Below are positions 50,478 through 58,984 of a stretch of DNA of 64,000 nucleotides, one piece after another. Where the stretch lies: NCBI RefSeq assembly GCF_000718025.1, contig NZ_JODS01000012.1, positions 62,001 to 126,000 of the forward strand, given 5' to 3'. How positions within the stretch are numbered: the stretch's first letter is position 1; each line of letters opens with the position of its first letter. The position numbers were made by a program, and so were the translations under genes. Source of the stretch: Kitasatospora purpeofusca. Lineage in GTDB: Bacteria; Actinomycetota; Actinomycetes; Streptomycetales; Streptomycetaceae. Below the pieces are notes generated by a model. It was not told where the DNA came from, made no database searches, and saw nothing but the letters and a program-made list of their open reading frames with translations.

Positions 50478-51425
50478 CTATGCCCGGAAGGTGGCCCGGT
50501 ACTCCGCCGGGGAGGTGCCGAGGTGGCGGTGGAAGGTGGCGCGGAAGGCGGCGGGACTGCCCAGGCCGCTGAGGCGGGCGACCTGTTCGACCGGGGTCGG
50601 GGTCGTCTCCAGGAGTTCGCGGGCCCAGTCGAGGCGGGCGGCGGTCAGCCAGGCCATCGGGGAGCTGTCCGCCTCCTGCTGGAAGCGGCGGATGAAGGTC
50701 CGGCGGGACATGTGGGCGCGCCGGGCGAGTTCGTCGACGCTCTGCCGCAGCGCGAGGTTGTCGAGCATCCAGGCACGCACCGCAGCGAGCTCGTCCCCGC
50801 ATGCGTCCGGGCGCAGGCGTTCGACGAACTGGGCCTGGCCGCCGGGGCGTTGGGGCGGGGCGACGAGCGCCCGGGCGCGGGCGTTGGCGGCGGCGGCGCC
50901 GTGGTCCCGCCGGATGATGTGCAGGCAGAGGTCGACCCCGGCGGTCACTCCGGCCGAGGTGAGGATGTCACCGTCGTCGACGAAGAGCAGGTTCGGCCGG
51001 ACGTCGATCCGGGGGTACCGGCGCTGCAGCGCGGCGGCGTCGCGCCAGTGGGTGGTCGCGGGGCGGCCGTCCAGCAGCCCGGCGGCGGCCAGGGTGAACG
51101 CCCCGGTGCAGATCGACACCAGCCGCGCCCCGCGCGCGTGCGCCGCGCGGAGCGCCGCCAGCGCCGTGCCGGGGAGCGGCGCCTCCGGGTCCTGGTAGCC
51201 CGGGACGACGACGGTGTCGGCGTCCCGCAGTGCCTCCAGCCCGGCCGGGGCGGTGAGGCCGACCCCGTCGCCGAGGACCGGTCCGGCCGACCGGTCGGCG
51301 CAGACGGTGACGTGGTAGTGCGAGTCCGGCCCGAAGGTCTGCACCGGAATGCCGAGATCGAGCAGCAGCACCCCGGGCAGGGCCAGCACCGCGATCCGGT
51401 GGGGTTCGGGCGGCGGTTCGATCAT
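50478..51425 (-). CDS. GlxA-type AraC regulator with DJ-1/PfpI domain
   Basis: 315 aa. DJ-1/PfpI-like N-terminus (VLALPGVLLLDLGIPVQTFG, LVSICTGAFTLAAAGLLDGRPATTHW), then an AraC double HTH (SVDELARRAHMSRRTFIRRFQQE; VEQVARLSGLGSPAAFRATFHRHLGTSPAEYR). Sensor-type activator; ligand unknown. The adjacent divergent HD protein is a possible target. Confidence 0.92.
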   Translation of the reverse strand: MIEPPPEPHRIAVLALPGVLLLDLGIPVQTFGPDSHYHVTVCADRSAGPVLGDGVGLTAPAGLEALRDADTVVVPGYQDPEAPLPGTALAALRAAHARGARLVSICTGAFTLAAAGLLDGRPATTHWRDAAALQRRYPRIDVRPNLLFVDDGDILTSAGVTAGVDLCLHIIRRDHGAAAANARARALVAPPQRPGGQAQFVERLRPDACGDELAAVRAWMLDNLALRQSVDELARRAHMSRRTFIRRFQQEADSSPMAWLTAARLDWARELLETTPTPVEQVARLSGLGSPAAFRATFHRHLGTSPAEYRATFRA

Positions 51426-51496
51426 GGCACGATCCTAGCGCCGACCGGCCCGCGTGCCACTGTCGCGGTCCGGCTCCGGCTCCCTAACCTGCGGAC

Positions 51497-52132
51497 ATGG
51501 ACTCCTTCTCGCTCGACCTGCCGACCGGCCCGCTGGCCGAGGCCGTCCTCGCCGCCGCGCGGACCTCCGAGAGCCCCTCGCTGGTCAACCACAGCGTGCG
51601 CAGCTTCCTGTTCGCCGAGCTCCTCGCCGCCCACCTGGGCTACCTGGACGACGCCGCCTACGACCGCGACCTGCTGTTCGCCGCCACCGTCCTGCACGAC
51701 CTCGGCGCGGGCGAACTCGCCAAGGGGGAGGCCCGGTTCGAGGTGGAGGGCGCCGACCTGGCGGCCGAGGTGCTGCGCCGCCACGACGTCCCCGAGCCGG
51801 ACGTCGACCGGGTGTGGGAGGCGATCGCCCTGCACGCCTCGCCCGGCATCGCCGAGCGCCGCGGCCTGCTCTGCCACCTCACCCGCGAGGGCGTCGGCGC
51901 GGACTTCGGGCGCAACGCGGACCTCGTCGCCGACTGGGCGCCGCGGATCCACGCCGCCCACCCCCGCCTCGACATGGTCCGCACCCTCGTCGACGCGATC
52001 GTGGAACGCGCCGCCCGGTCCGAGGCCGCCGCGCCCCGCTACTCCCTCGGCGGGGAGCTGCTCCGCGAACGGCGCGCCCACGGCGTGACCTCCCTGGAGC
52101 GCGACGCCGCGTCCTGCGCCTGGGGCGAGTAG
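51497..52132 (+). CDS. HD-domain protein, cyanamide hydratase-like
   Basis: 211 aa. LVNHSVRSFLFAELLA (first His), LLFAATVLHDLGAGE (HD pair), FEVEGADLAAEVLRRH and VWEAIALHASPGIAE (distal His) match the single-domain HD hydrolases related to cyanamide hydratase. Divergent from the GlxA-type regulator with 71 bp between starts. Confidence 0.82.
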   Translation: MDSFSLDLPTGPLAEAVLAAARTSESPSLVNHSVRSFLFAELLAAHLGYLDDAAYDRDLLFAATVLHDLGAGELAKGEARFEVEGADLAAEVLRRHDVPEPDVDRVWEAIALHASPGIAERRGLLCHLTREGVGADFGRNADLVADWAPRIHAAHPRLDMVRTLVDAIVERAARSEAAAPRYSLGGELLRERRAHGVTSLERDAASCAWGE

Positions 52133-52309
52133 GGCACACCCGTCCGGTCGGCGGTGGCGGCCCGGACCGGCAGGGCGAACGGCACGGGCGCGCAGATTTC
52201 GGTTATCCCCCGGGCCGACGGCGGTCTCCTGGTCGGGTGCCGGGTCCGGTCCCCCTGGCTCCGGACCCGGCACCCGCCGAACCGTGCCCGCCCCGGGAGA
52301 GAACCGCCG

Positions 52310-53263
52310 ATGACCGCTCAGCCCGCCCGACCGACCGCCGACCGCCCGTCCCCCGCCGGACCGCTCGCGCATCCGCTCGCCCGCCGCTGGCTGCTCGCGT
52401 CCTGCGTGCCCGTGCTGCTCGTGCTCGGGATGGCACTGACCGTCCCGCCGGCGCCGTCGGCAGCCACCGCGGGAACCCCCGGCACGGCCGACATGGCGGG
52501 GATGCCGGGAATGGCAGGGACGGCAGGGATGTCGGGCGAGGCCCCGGACCTCGCCGCGGCGGGCCTCGCCGCCGAGCGCAACGGCTACCGGCTGGACCTC
52601 ACGGGCCCCGCGACGACGGCCGGGCGGGCGACGGACCTCCGGTTCACCGTCGCCGGTCCGGACGGCTCCCCCGTCACCGACTTCGCCGTCCACCAGACCA
52701 AGAAGCTGCACTTCTACGCCATCCGCAGCGACCTCACCGGTTTCCAGCACCTCCACCCGGACCGGGCCGGGGACGGCACCTGGACGGCCGCGCTCGACGC
52801 TCTCACCCCGGGCACCTGGCGCCTGTACGCCGACTTCGTCCCGAACACCGGCCCGCACGCCGCCGAACTGGTCCTCAGCCGGACCGTGACGGTGCCCGGC
52901 GACGCCGCCCCGGTACCGCTGCCCGCCCCCGGCGACACCGCGACCGCCGACGGCTACACCGTCACCCTGACCGCGCGGCCGGCGGCCGGGGCGCACCGGC
53001 TGACCGCCGTCGTCAGCCGGGACGGCCGCCCGGTCCGCGACCTCCAGCCCTATCTGGACGCCTACGCCCACCTCAGCGCCTTCCACGAGGGTGATCTCGC
53101 ACTGGCCCACCTCCATCCGGCGGGCACGGTGGACGGCGACCACGGCGGGCCCGAGCTGACCTTCCAGGCCCTGTTCCCCGAGCCGGGCAACTGGCGGGTC
53201 TTCCTCCAGTTCCGGACCGCCGGGCAGCTGCACACCGCCGCGCTCACCCTGCGGGTCGACTGA
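52310..53263 (+). CDS. Membrane-anchored or secreted protein with Met-rich stretch
   Basis: 317 aa. One N-terminal membrane segment (LLASCVPVLLVLGMALTV), a short MAGMPGMAGTAGMSG methionine stretch, then two Ig-like beta domains with many histidines (HQTKKLHFYAI, FQHLHPD, HLHPAG). Methionine/histidine enrichment outside the membrane hints at copper or other metal handling, but this is inference. Confidence 0.7.
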   Translation: MTAQPARPTADRPSPAGPLAHPLARRWLLASCVPVLLVLGMALTVPPAPSAATAGTPGTADMAGMPGMAGTAGMSGEAPDLAAAGLAAERNGYRLDLTGPATTAGRATDLRFTVAGPDGSPVTDFAVHQTKKLHFYAIRSDLTGFQHLHPDRAGDGTWTAALDALTPGTWRLYADFVPNTGPHAAELVLSRTVTVPGDAAPVPLPAPGDTATADGYTVTLTARPAAGAHRLTAVVSRDGRPVRDLQPYLDAYAHLSAFHEGDLALAHLHPAGTVDGDHGGPELTFQALFPEPGNWRVFLQFRTAGQLHTAALTLRVD

Positions 53264-53392
53264 CAACGGCCCCCGGATCGGCCGTTCCGGCGAATGCGGC
53301 ACCCGGAACGGTGGCCGACCGCTCCGCCCGGTGATCCGTCAACCGGTGGCACACCCCGTGCCCACCGAACGGCGAGCACCAGGGAGTCCGGT

Positions 53393-54004
53393 ATGACCAT
53401 CGACCGCAGGAACGCGCTTCGGCTCACCTCACTGGCGGCGGCCGGTGCGGGGATCACCGGCGGGCTGGCCGGAGCCGCCCGGGCGGCGGGCTCCGGACCC
53501 GAGGGTTCCCGGACCGAGGCTTCCGGGGCCAACGGCTCCGGGGTCAGGGGTTCCGGGGCCAACGGTTCCCGGGCCAGGGGTTCCGGGCCCGAGGGCAGCC
53601 GACCGGCGGCGCGGCAGCTCGTCCTGACCGGGAAGCGGACCGCCGCCGACATCCCGGACGTGCTCGTACCCGGCACCTCCTACTTCGTCCACTACGAGCT
53701 GCGGGACGCGAACGGCAACCCCGTCGGCACCGAGAGCGCGCAGTGCACCCCGGTGACCGTGGGACCGGACGGAGCGTTCGTCCTCGCGTCCCTGGTGCTG
53801 CTCCTCGCGGACGGCATCATCACCGCCTCGACGGCCTTCCAGCGGCCGCTGCCCGCCCTGACCGAGGTGCTCGTCGCGCCCCGCCGGTGGTCCCACCTGT
53901 TCGCGGTCACCGGGGGAACCGCCGCCTACGACGCGGCCACCGGGTCCGTCACGATCGAGCACCTCTCCCGGGAGGACGACGTCCTCACCGTCGACCTCGA
54001 CTGA
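53393..54004 (+). CDS. Tat-like secreted AOC-barrel protein
   Basis: 203 aa. N-terminal DRRNALRLTSLAAAGAGITGGLAG resembles a twin-arginine signal. A Gly/Ser repeat (GSGANGSRARGSGPEGS) of about 40 residues follows, then a beta-barrel (YFVHYELRDANGNPVGTESAQC ... HLFAVTGGTAAYDAATGSVTIEH) resembling allene-oxide-cyclase-like or dirigent barrels. ATG 53393 follows AGGGAG. Confidence 0.7.
   Translation: MTIDRRNALRLTSLAAAGAGITGGLAGAARAAGSGPEGSRTEASGANGSGVRGSGANGSRARGSGPEGSRPAARQLVLTGKRTAADIPDVLVPGTSYFVHYELRDANGNPVGTESAQCTPVTVGPDGAFVLASLVLLLADGIITASTAFQRPLPALTEVLVAPRRWSHLFAVTGGTAAYDAATGSVTIEHLSREDDVLTVDLD
53500..53600 (+). repeat. In-frame Gly-Ser repeat tract
   Basis: Imperfect repeats of GGTTCCGGGGCCAACGG and relatives in the N-terminal linker of the barrel protein; expected to vary in copy number. 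Confidence 0.7.
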
Positions 54005-54098
54005 GGCCGGACCGCCCGGCCCCGCTCCCGGGACCCATCCGATCCGTCGCCGCGCTCCGAACCGCCCGTGACCACCGGACGGCACGGGAGGACGAGCG

Positions 54099-55373
54099 AT
54101 GACCCACCACACCGAGCAGGACCCGACCGTCCCGGCGCCGCCGGACGCGGCCGAGGTGATCGTGGTCGGAGCGGGACCGGCCGGACTGGCCTGTGCGCTG
54201 GACCTCACCGCGGCGGGCCGCGAGGTGCTGGTCCTGGAGGCCGCCGACGACGTGGGCGGGCGGATGCGCACCGACGTGGTGCGGGGGTTCCGCCTCGACC
54301 GGGGCTTCCAGGTGTTCAACACCGCGTACCCGCAGGTCAAGCGCCGCCTCGACCTCGCCGCGCTGCGGCTGCACCCGTTCACCCCCGGACTCCTGCTCGC
54401 CGACGGCCGGCGCTCGCGGCTGCTGGTGGACCCGACCCGCCGCCCGGACCGGGCGCTCGACCTGCTGAGCGGCCGGGTGCTGCCCCCGCGCGACCTGGTG
54501 GCCCTCGGGCTGCTGGGGCTGTGCGACGCGGTGCTGCCCGCCGCCCTGCTGAAGCGGATGCCGGAGACGAGCACCGCGCGGGCCCTGCGGAGGGCGGGCG
54601 TCTCCCGGCGCACCGTCGACGGCGTGCTGCGGCCCTTCCTGGCCGGGGTGTTCCTGGAGGACCGGCTGGAGACGTCGAGCCGGATGTTCCACCTGGTGTG
54701 GCGCAGCATGCTGCGCGGGAGCCTGTGCCTGCCGCAGCAGGGCATCGGGGCCGTTCCCCGGCAGTTGGCGGCCGGGCTGCCGCCGGGGCGGCTGGTGTGC
54801 GGTGCGCCGGTGGACCGGCTGACGGCGGAGGGCGTGGTGCTCGCCGACGGGACGCGGGTACGGGCCCGGACGGTGGTGGTGGCGACCGGGTCGGGTGCGG
54901 CGGCACGGCTGCTGCCGGGCCTGGAGGTCCCGGCGGCGCGGGGGGTGACGACGTTCTACCACGCGGCACCGGTCCGCCCGCTGGACGGACCGGTGCTGGT
55001 CGTGGACACCGAGGGAGAGGTGCTGAACTCCGTCGTGCTGTCCGAGGTGGTGCCGGGGTGCTCCCCGGACGGGCGGGCGCTGGTGTCGACGTCGGTGCCG
55101 GGTGTGGCGGCGGACGAGGGCGCGGTCCGGCGGCGGGCCGGCGAGTTGTACGGCGTGGACGTGTCCGGCTGGGAGCCGCTCGCCGCCTACCGGATCCCCG
55201 CCGCGCTGCCGGCCGCTCCGGCGCCGCTCCCCCTGAGCCGGACCACGCGCTTCGCGCCGGGCCGCTATGTGTGCGGCGACCACCGGGCGACGGCCTCGCT
55301 GCAGGGGGCGCTGGCCTCGGGGGCGCGGGCGGCCCGGGAGGTGTCGGCGGACTTGGCGGGCTCGCGGACATGA
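54099..55373 (+). CDS. FAD-dependent amine oxidase/phytoene desaturase-like oxidoreductase
   Basis: 424 aa. VIVVGAGPAGLACALDL (FAD ADP site), LEAADDVGGRMRT, FRLDRGFQVFNTAYPQ, and the C-terminal YVCGDHRATASLQGALASGARAA FAD site. Such genes accompany photolyase/LitR loci in actinomycetes. ATG 54099 has GGGAGGA 8 nt upstream. Substrate unknown; could act on a carotenoid or other light-protective compound. Confidence 0.87.
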   Translation: MTHHTEQDPTVPAPPDAAEVIVVGAGPAGLACALDLTAAGREVLVLEAADDVGGRMRTDVVRGFRLDRGFQVFNTAYPQVKRRLDLAALRLHPFTPGLLLADGRRSRLLVDPTRRPDRALDLLSGRVLPPRDLVALGLLGLCDAVLPAALLKRMPETSTARALRRAGVSRRTVDGVLRPFLAGVFLEDRLETSSRMFHLVWRSMLRGSLCLPQQGIGAVPRQLAAGLPPGRLVCGAPVDRLTAEGVVLADGTRVRARTVVVATGSGAAARLLPGLEVPAARGVTTFYHAAPVRPLDGPVLVVDTEGEVLNSVVLSEVVPGCSPDGRALVSTSVPGVAADEGAVRRRAGELYGVDVSGWEPLAAYRIPAALPAAPAPLPLSRTTRFAPGRYVCGDHRATASLQGALASGARAAREVSADLAGSRT

Positions 55374-55567
55374 CGGTCCGGACCGTCGGCCTCGCCGTCC
55401 TGACGACCGGGCGCCGGGAGCGCCTCGGTCACATGCTGTCCGGGCACCGGGCCGGACCCCGCGCCGTCCGTGCGTTCGCACAATCGGCGGCCGTTCGACT
55501 CGATGCGGTAACGCTGCACAAACGATGCGAGTGGGCCGGACGGGCCGAATCGCTGCACGGTGGACAG
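55374..55567 (+). promoter_or_regulatory. Upstream region of the light-response regulator
   Basis: 194 bp before the sigma gene. Holds GCTGCACAAACGATGCG (near 55515) and a second GCTGCAC (near 55553), possible binding half-sites or part of an autoregulated promoter. Elements not resolved. Confidence 0.35.
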
Positions 55568-57490
55568 GTGAGTCCACTAACGCAGGTACGAGAGGACGCC
55601 GCCCTCGACCCCGGGCCGGCCGGGGCGGAGGCCGGGGAGCTGCACCACCTCCTGACGCGATCGGCGCGGGGTGACGACGCCGCCTTCGAGCTGCTCTTCC
55701 GCGCGGTGGGCGGCCCCGTGTACGGGACGGCGCTGCGGACGCTGCGCAGTCCGGCGCATGCCGAGGAGGTCGCCCAGGAGGTGCTGCTGGAGGTGTGGCG
55801 CTCGGCGGCGGCCTACCGGCCCGAACGCGGCACGGTGCTGGCATGGGTCCTGACCATCGCCCACCACCGCGCCGTGGACCGCGTCCGCTCGGCCGGCGCG
55901 GCCGCCGACCGGGAGCGGCGGCTCGCCCTCCCGGGACCGGCCACGGCGTGCGAGCCGCCGGAGGAACAGGCGGCGCGGTCGCTCGACCGGCTCCGGGTGC
56001 GATCCGCGCTGGCGGGACTGAGCGCGGCGCAGCGCGAGGCGGTGGTCCTGGCCTACTACGGCGGGTACACGCAGCGGGAGATCGCCCAGCGGCTGGCGCT
56101 GCCGCTGGGCACGGTCAAGACCCGGATCCGCGACGGCCTTCGGCGGCTGCGGGACACCTTCGAGGCGGGCCCGAGCCCCGGTCCGGGCTCCGGCCCGAGC
56201 CCCGACCCGGGTCCTGTCACCGCCCCCGCCGCCGACACCACCGGACCGACGGCGACCGGCGGAACGCCCCGCAGGGCGGTCCCGCTCGTAGAATCGCCGA
56301 CCGGCCTCAAGCACCGCGTCGGGTGCCCCGGCGCCCGGACCGTCCGCTCCGCGGGAGGACACCATGGCTCTCGACCGACCGCCCGCCCCGGGCGCCCCCT
56401 GATGACGTCGCGCGCCGTGCGCGAGGAGGCCGGGGCAGGCGAGGAGCCGGGCCTGCCCACCGGAGGGGTCGCCCGCCGCCTGGGTGTGTCGCCGACGACG
56501 GTCCGTTCCTGGGAGCGCCGCTACGGCATCGGCCCCGCCGACCGCCGCGCCGGGCACCACCGCCGCTGGAGCCCGCAGGACATCGCCGTCCTGGAGACGA
56601 TGTGCCGACTGACGGCCAGGGGCGTGCCACCGGCCGAGGCCGCCCGCGCCGCGCTGGCCCGGCGTGAGGCCGACAGCGTCGGCCCTGACGACAGCATCCG
56701 TCCGGACAAGGACATCGCTCCGGACCACGACAGCGGTCCGGACGACGGCACCGCGCCGGACGACGGCACCGCGCCGCCGGACGAGGGCACCGCGCCGGAC
56801 GAGGGCGCGCCCGGCCGGGCGCCCGGCGGCGGCCGGACGCTGCGGGTCGGGGCGGTGAGCCCCGAATGCCGCGGCCTGGCCCGGGCCGCGGTGCGGTTGG
56901 ACGCGCCGGAGGTCACCGCGATCCTGCGCGGCGCCGTCGAGCGGCTCGGCGTGGTCGATGCCTGGACCGAGGTGATGATGCCCGCCCTCCAGGCCGTGGG
57001 GCGCAAGTGGGCGGTCGACGGCGAGCACTACGTCGAGGTCGAGCACCTGCTGTCCTGGCACGTCTCCAGCGTGCTGCGCGGTGTGGCGGTGGACGCCGTC
57101 CGGGTCCGGCCGGTGCGGCCGGTGCTGCTGGCGGCGACGCCGGGCGAGCAGCACACCCTCCCGCTGGAGGCGACGGCGGCGGCCCTGACCGAACGCGGCC
57201 TGCCGTTCCGGATGCTGGGCGCGGCCGTCCCGCCCCGCGCGCTGCTCGACGCCGTCCACCGGCTCGGGCCGGGCGCCGTGATGATCTGGTCCCAGGACCG
57301 GCAGACCGCCGACCGGGGGCTGGTGCGCCAGGTGAGCGCCGGGGTGTGGGGCCCGCGCGGCTCGCGGGGCCGGGCGACGGTGGTCGCGGCCGGTCCGGGC
57401 TGGGGCCGGACCGGTTCCCCGGACGAGGCCGTGACGCCCCGCACCCTCGCCCGCGCCGTCGACCTCCTGGAGGAGGCGATCACGGCCTGA
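55568..57490 (+). CDS. Apparent fusion: ECF sigma factor (LitS-like) and MerR-B12 photoreceptor regulator (LitR-like)
   Basis: One uninterrupted 640-codon frame. Residues about 20-90 are sigma region 2 (DAAFELLFRAVGG ... AEEVAQEVLLEVWRSAAAY), about 130-185 region 4 (LSAAQREAVVLAYYGGYTQREIAQRLALPLGTVKTRI). A Pro/Gly-rich linker leads to a MerR HTH (TGGVARRLGVSPTTVRSWERRYGI, about 295-325) and a B12-binding domain with a Trp...Glu-His signature (KWAVDGEHYVEVEHLLSW) and PGEQH as possible lower ligand. Elsewhere litS and litR are separate genes. The MerR part could also start separately at ATG 56402. GTG 55568 is a provisional sigma start. Confidence 0.72.
   Translation: MSPLTQVREDAALDPGPAGAEAGELHHLLTRSARGDDAAFELLFRAVGGPVYGTALRTLRSPAHAEEVAQEVLLEVWRSAAAYRPERGTVLAWVLTIAHHRAVDRVRSAGAAADRERRLALPGPATACEPPEEQAARSLDRLRVRSALAGLSAAQREAVVLAYYGGYTQREIAQRLALPLGTVKTRIRDGLRRLRDTFEAGPSPGPGSGPSPDPGPVTAPAADTTGPTATGGTPRRAVPLVESPTGLKHRVGCPGARTVRSAGGHHGSRPTARPGRPLMTSRAVREEAGAGEEPGLPTGGVARRLGVSPTTVRSWERRYGIGPADRRAGHHRRWSPQDIAVLETMCRLTARGVPPAEAARAALARREADSVGPDDSIRPDKDIAPDHDSGPDDGTAPDDGTAPPDEGTAPDEGAPGRAPGGGRTLRVGAVSPECRGLARAAVRLDAPEVTAILRGAVERLGVVDAWTEVMMPALQAVGRKWAVDGEHYVEVEHLLSWHVSSVLRGVAVDAVRVRPVRPVLLAATPGEQHTLPLEATAAALTERGLPFRMLGAAVPPRALLDAVHRLGPGAVMIWSQDRQTADRGLVRQVSAGVWGPRGSRGRATVVAAGPGWGRTGSPDEAVTPRTLARAVDLLEEAITA
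56353..56404 (+). promoter_or_regulatory. Internal ribosome site, 12-codon ORF and TGATG coupling before the LitR part
   Basis: GGGAGGAC (56353) precedes ATG 56364, which opens a 12-codon frame ending TGA 56400-56402, sharing its last base with ATG 56402 in the LitR frame. This looks like the original start region of a separate LitR gene. Confidence 0.55.
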
Positions 57491-57512
57491 CGCCCGCTCG
57501 GCGCAGACTCCC

Positions 57513-57549
57513 CACGCACGACGCACGACGCACGACGCACGACGCACGA
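57513..57549. repeat. Five tandem 7-bp repeats (GCACGAC)
   Basis: GCACGAC units repeated head to tail about five times, between the regulator stop and the photolyase start. Possible binding site for a regulator or simple slippage product. Confidence 0.8.
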
Positions 57550-57595
57550 AACCGGAAACCCGCAACCCGACCGCACCACCTGCGAGGCCCCACCC

Positions 57596-58909
57596 GTGAC
57601 CGTATCGATCGCCCTGTTCACCCAGGACCTGCGCCTGCACGACAACCCCGTGCTGCACGCCGCGCGCACCTCGGCCGACCAGGTCGTCCCCCTGTTCGTC
57701 TCCGACCCCGCCGTCGAGGCCGCCGGCTTCGCCGCGCCCAACCGGCAGGCCTTCCTGGCCGACTGCCTCGCCGATCTGGACGCCTCGCTGCGCGGGATCG
57801 GGTCCCGGCTGACCGTGCGCCGGGGCGAGGCCGCCGAGCAGACGGCGCGGCTCGCCGCCGAGACCGGCGCCACCACCGTCCATGTCGCCGCCGGGGTGAC
57901 CGGCTTCGCCCAGCGCCGCGAGGAGCGCCTGCGCAAGCTCCTCGGCGACCGCCTGCACGTCCACGACGCCTCGGTGACCGTACTCCCACCGGGCCGGGTC
58001 ACCCCGGCCGGACGCGACCACTACGCGGTCTTCACCCCCTACCACCGCGCCTGGCAGGCGGCCCCCCGCCGCACCGTCCTCGCCGCCCCCAGGACGCTCG
58101 CCACCCCGGACGGCCTGCACAGCGACACCATGCTCGTCGACGGCGCGACCTCCCCGGGCCTGCCGCCCGGCGGCGAGAGCGCGGCCCGGGCCCGCTGGCG
58201 CCGCTGGGACATCGACGCCTACGCCGACATCCACGACGACCTGGCGGCGGACGACACCTCCCGGCTCTCCCCCTACCTGCACTTCGGCTGCCTCTCCCCC
58301 ACCGAACTCGTCACCCGCGCCCTGCGGCACGACGGCCCCGGCGCGCAGGCGTTCGTCCGGCAGCTGGTCTGGCGGGACTTCCACCACCAGGTCCTCGCCG
58401 CCCGCCCCGACGCCGCGGGCGGCAATTACCGCGACCGGGAGGACCGCTGGCACCACGACGAGGCCGAGGCGGAGGCGTGGCGGCAGGGCCGCACCGGCTA
58501 CCCGATCGTCGACGCCGGGATGCGCCAGCTCGCCCACGAGGGCTGGATGCACAACCGCGCCCGGCTGCTGACCGCGAGCTTCCTGGCCAAGAACCTCTAC
58601 CTGGACTGGCGGGTCGGCGCCGCCCACTTCCTGTCCCTGCTGGTCGACGGCGACGTGGCGAACAACCAGCTGAACTGGCAGTGGGTCGCCGGCACCGGCA
58701 CCGACACCCGGCCCAACCGGGTCCTCAACCCGCTGCGGCAGGCCGACCGCTACGACCCCGACGGTGCCTATGTGCGGCGCTGGGTCCCCGAACTCGCCGA
58801 CCTGCCGGGCCCGTCCGTCCACCGGCCCTGGCTGTTCAACGCCGACTACCCGGCGCCGATCCTCGACCCCGAGGCCCTGACCGCCCGCTTCCAGCACGGG
58901 CGTCCCTGA
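57596..58909 (+). CDS. phr: Deoxyribodipyrimidine photolyase
   Basis: 437-aa class I CPD photolyase. LFTQDLRLHDNPVLHAA opens the antenna domain; the FAD domain has SRLSPYLHFGCLSPTEL, FVRQLVWRDFHHQ, GYPIVDAGMRQLAHEGWMHNRARLLTASFLAKNLYLDWRVGA and VANNQLNWQWVAGTGTD. The tryptophans for electron transfer are present in that core. Repairs UV cyclobutane dimers using light. GTG 57596 start. Downstream of the LitS/LitR-like regulator, which in Streptomyces drives photolyase expression in light. Confidence 0.95.
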   Translation: MTVSIALFTQDLRLHDNPVLHAARTSADQVVPLFVSDPAVEAAGFAAPNRQAFLADCLADLDASLRGIGSRLTVRRGEAAEQTARLAAETGATTVHVAAGVTGFAQRREERLRKLLGDRLHVHDASVTVLPPGRVTPAGRDHYAVFTPYHRAWQAAPRRTVLAAPRTLATPDGLHSDTMLVDGATSPGLPPGGESAARARWRRWDIDAYADIHDDLAADDTSRLSPYLHFGCLSPTELVTRALRHDGPGAQAFVRQLVWRDFHHQVLAARPDAAGGNYRDREDRWHHDEAEAEAWRQGRTGYPIVDAGMRQLAHEGWMHNRARLLTASFLAKNLYLDWRVGAAHFLSLLVDGDVANNQLNWQWVAGTGTDTRPNRVLNPLRQADRYDPDGAYVRRWVPELADLPGPSVHRPWLFNADYPAPILDPEALTARFQHGRP

Positions 58910-58984
58910 CGGCGGCCGCCCACCGGCCGGCCCGGTCCGCGGTACGCCGGTCGTGGCCCGGCCGTGGGCCGGCCGTGGGCCGCC

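Noticed and set aside
58940..58984. Repeated GGCCGTGGGCC units between photolyase and LuxR-type genes
   Set aside because: Two short direct copies; no single clear hairpin could be defined, so no terminator was called.
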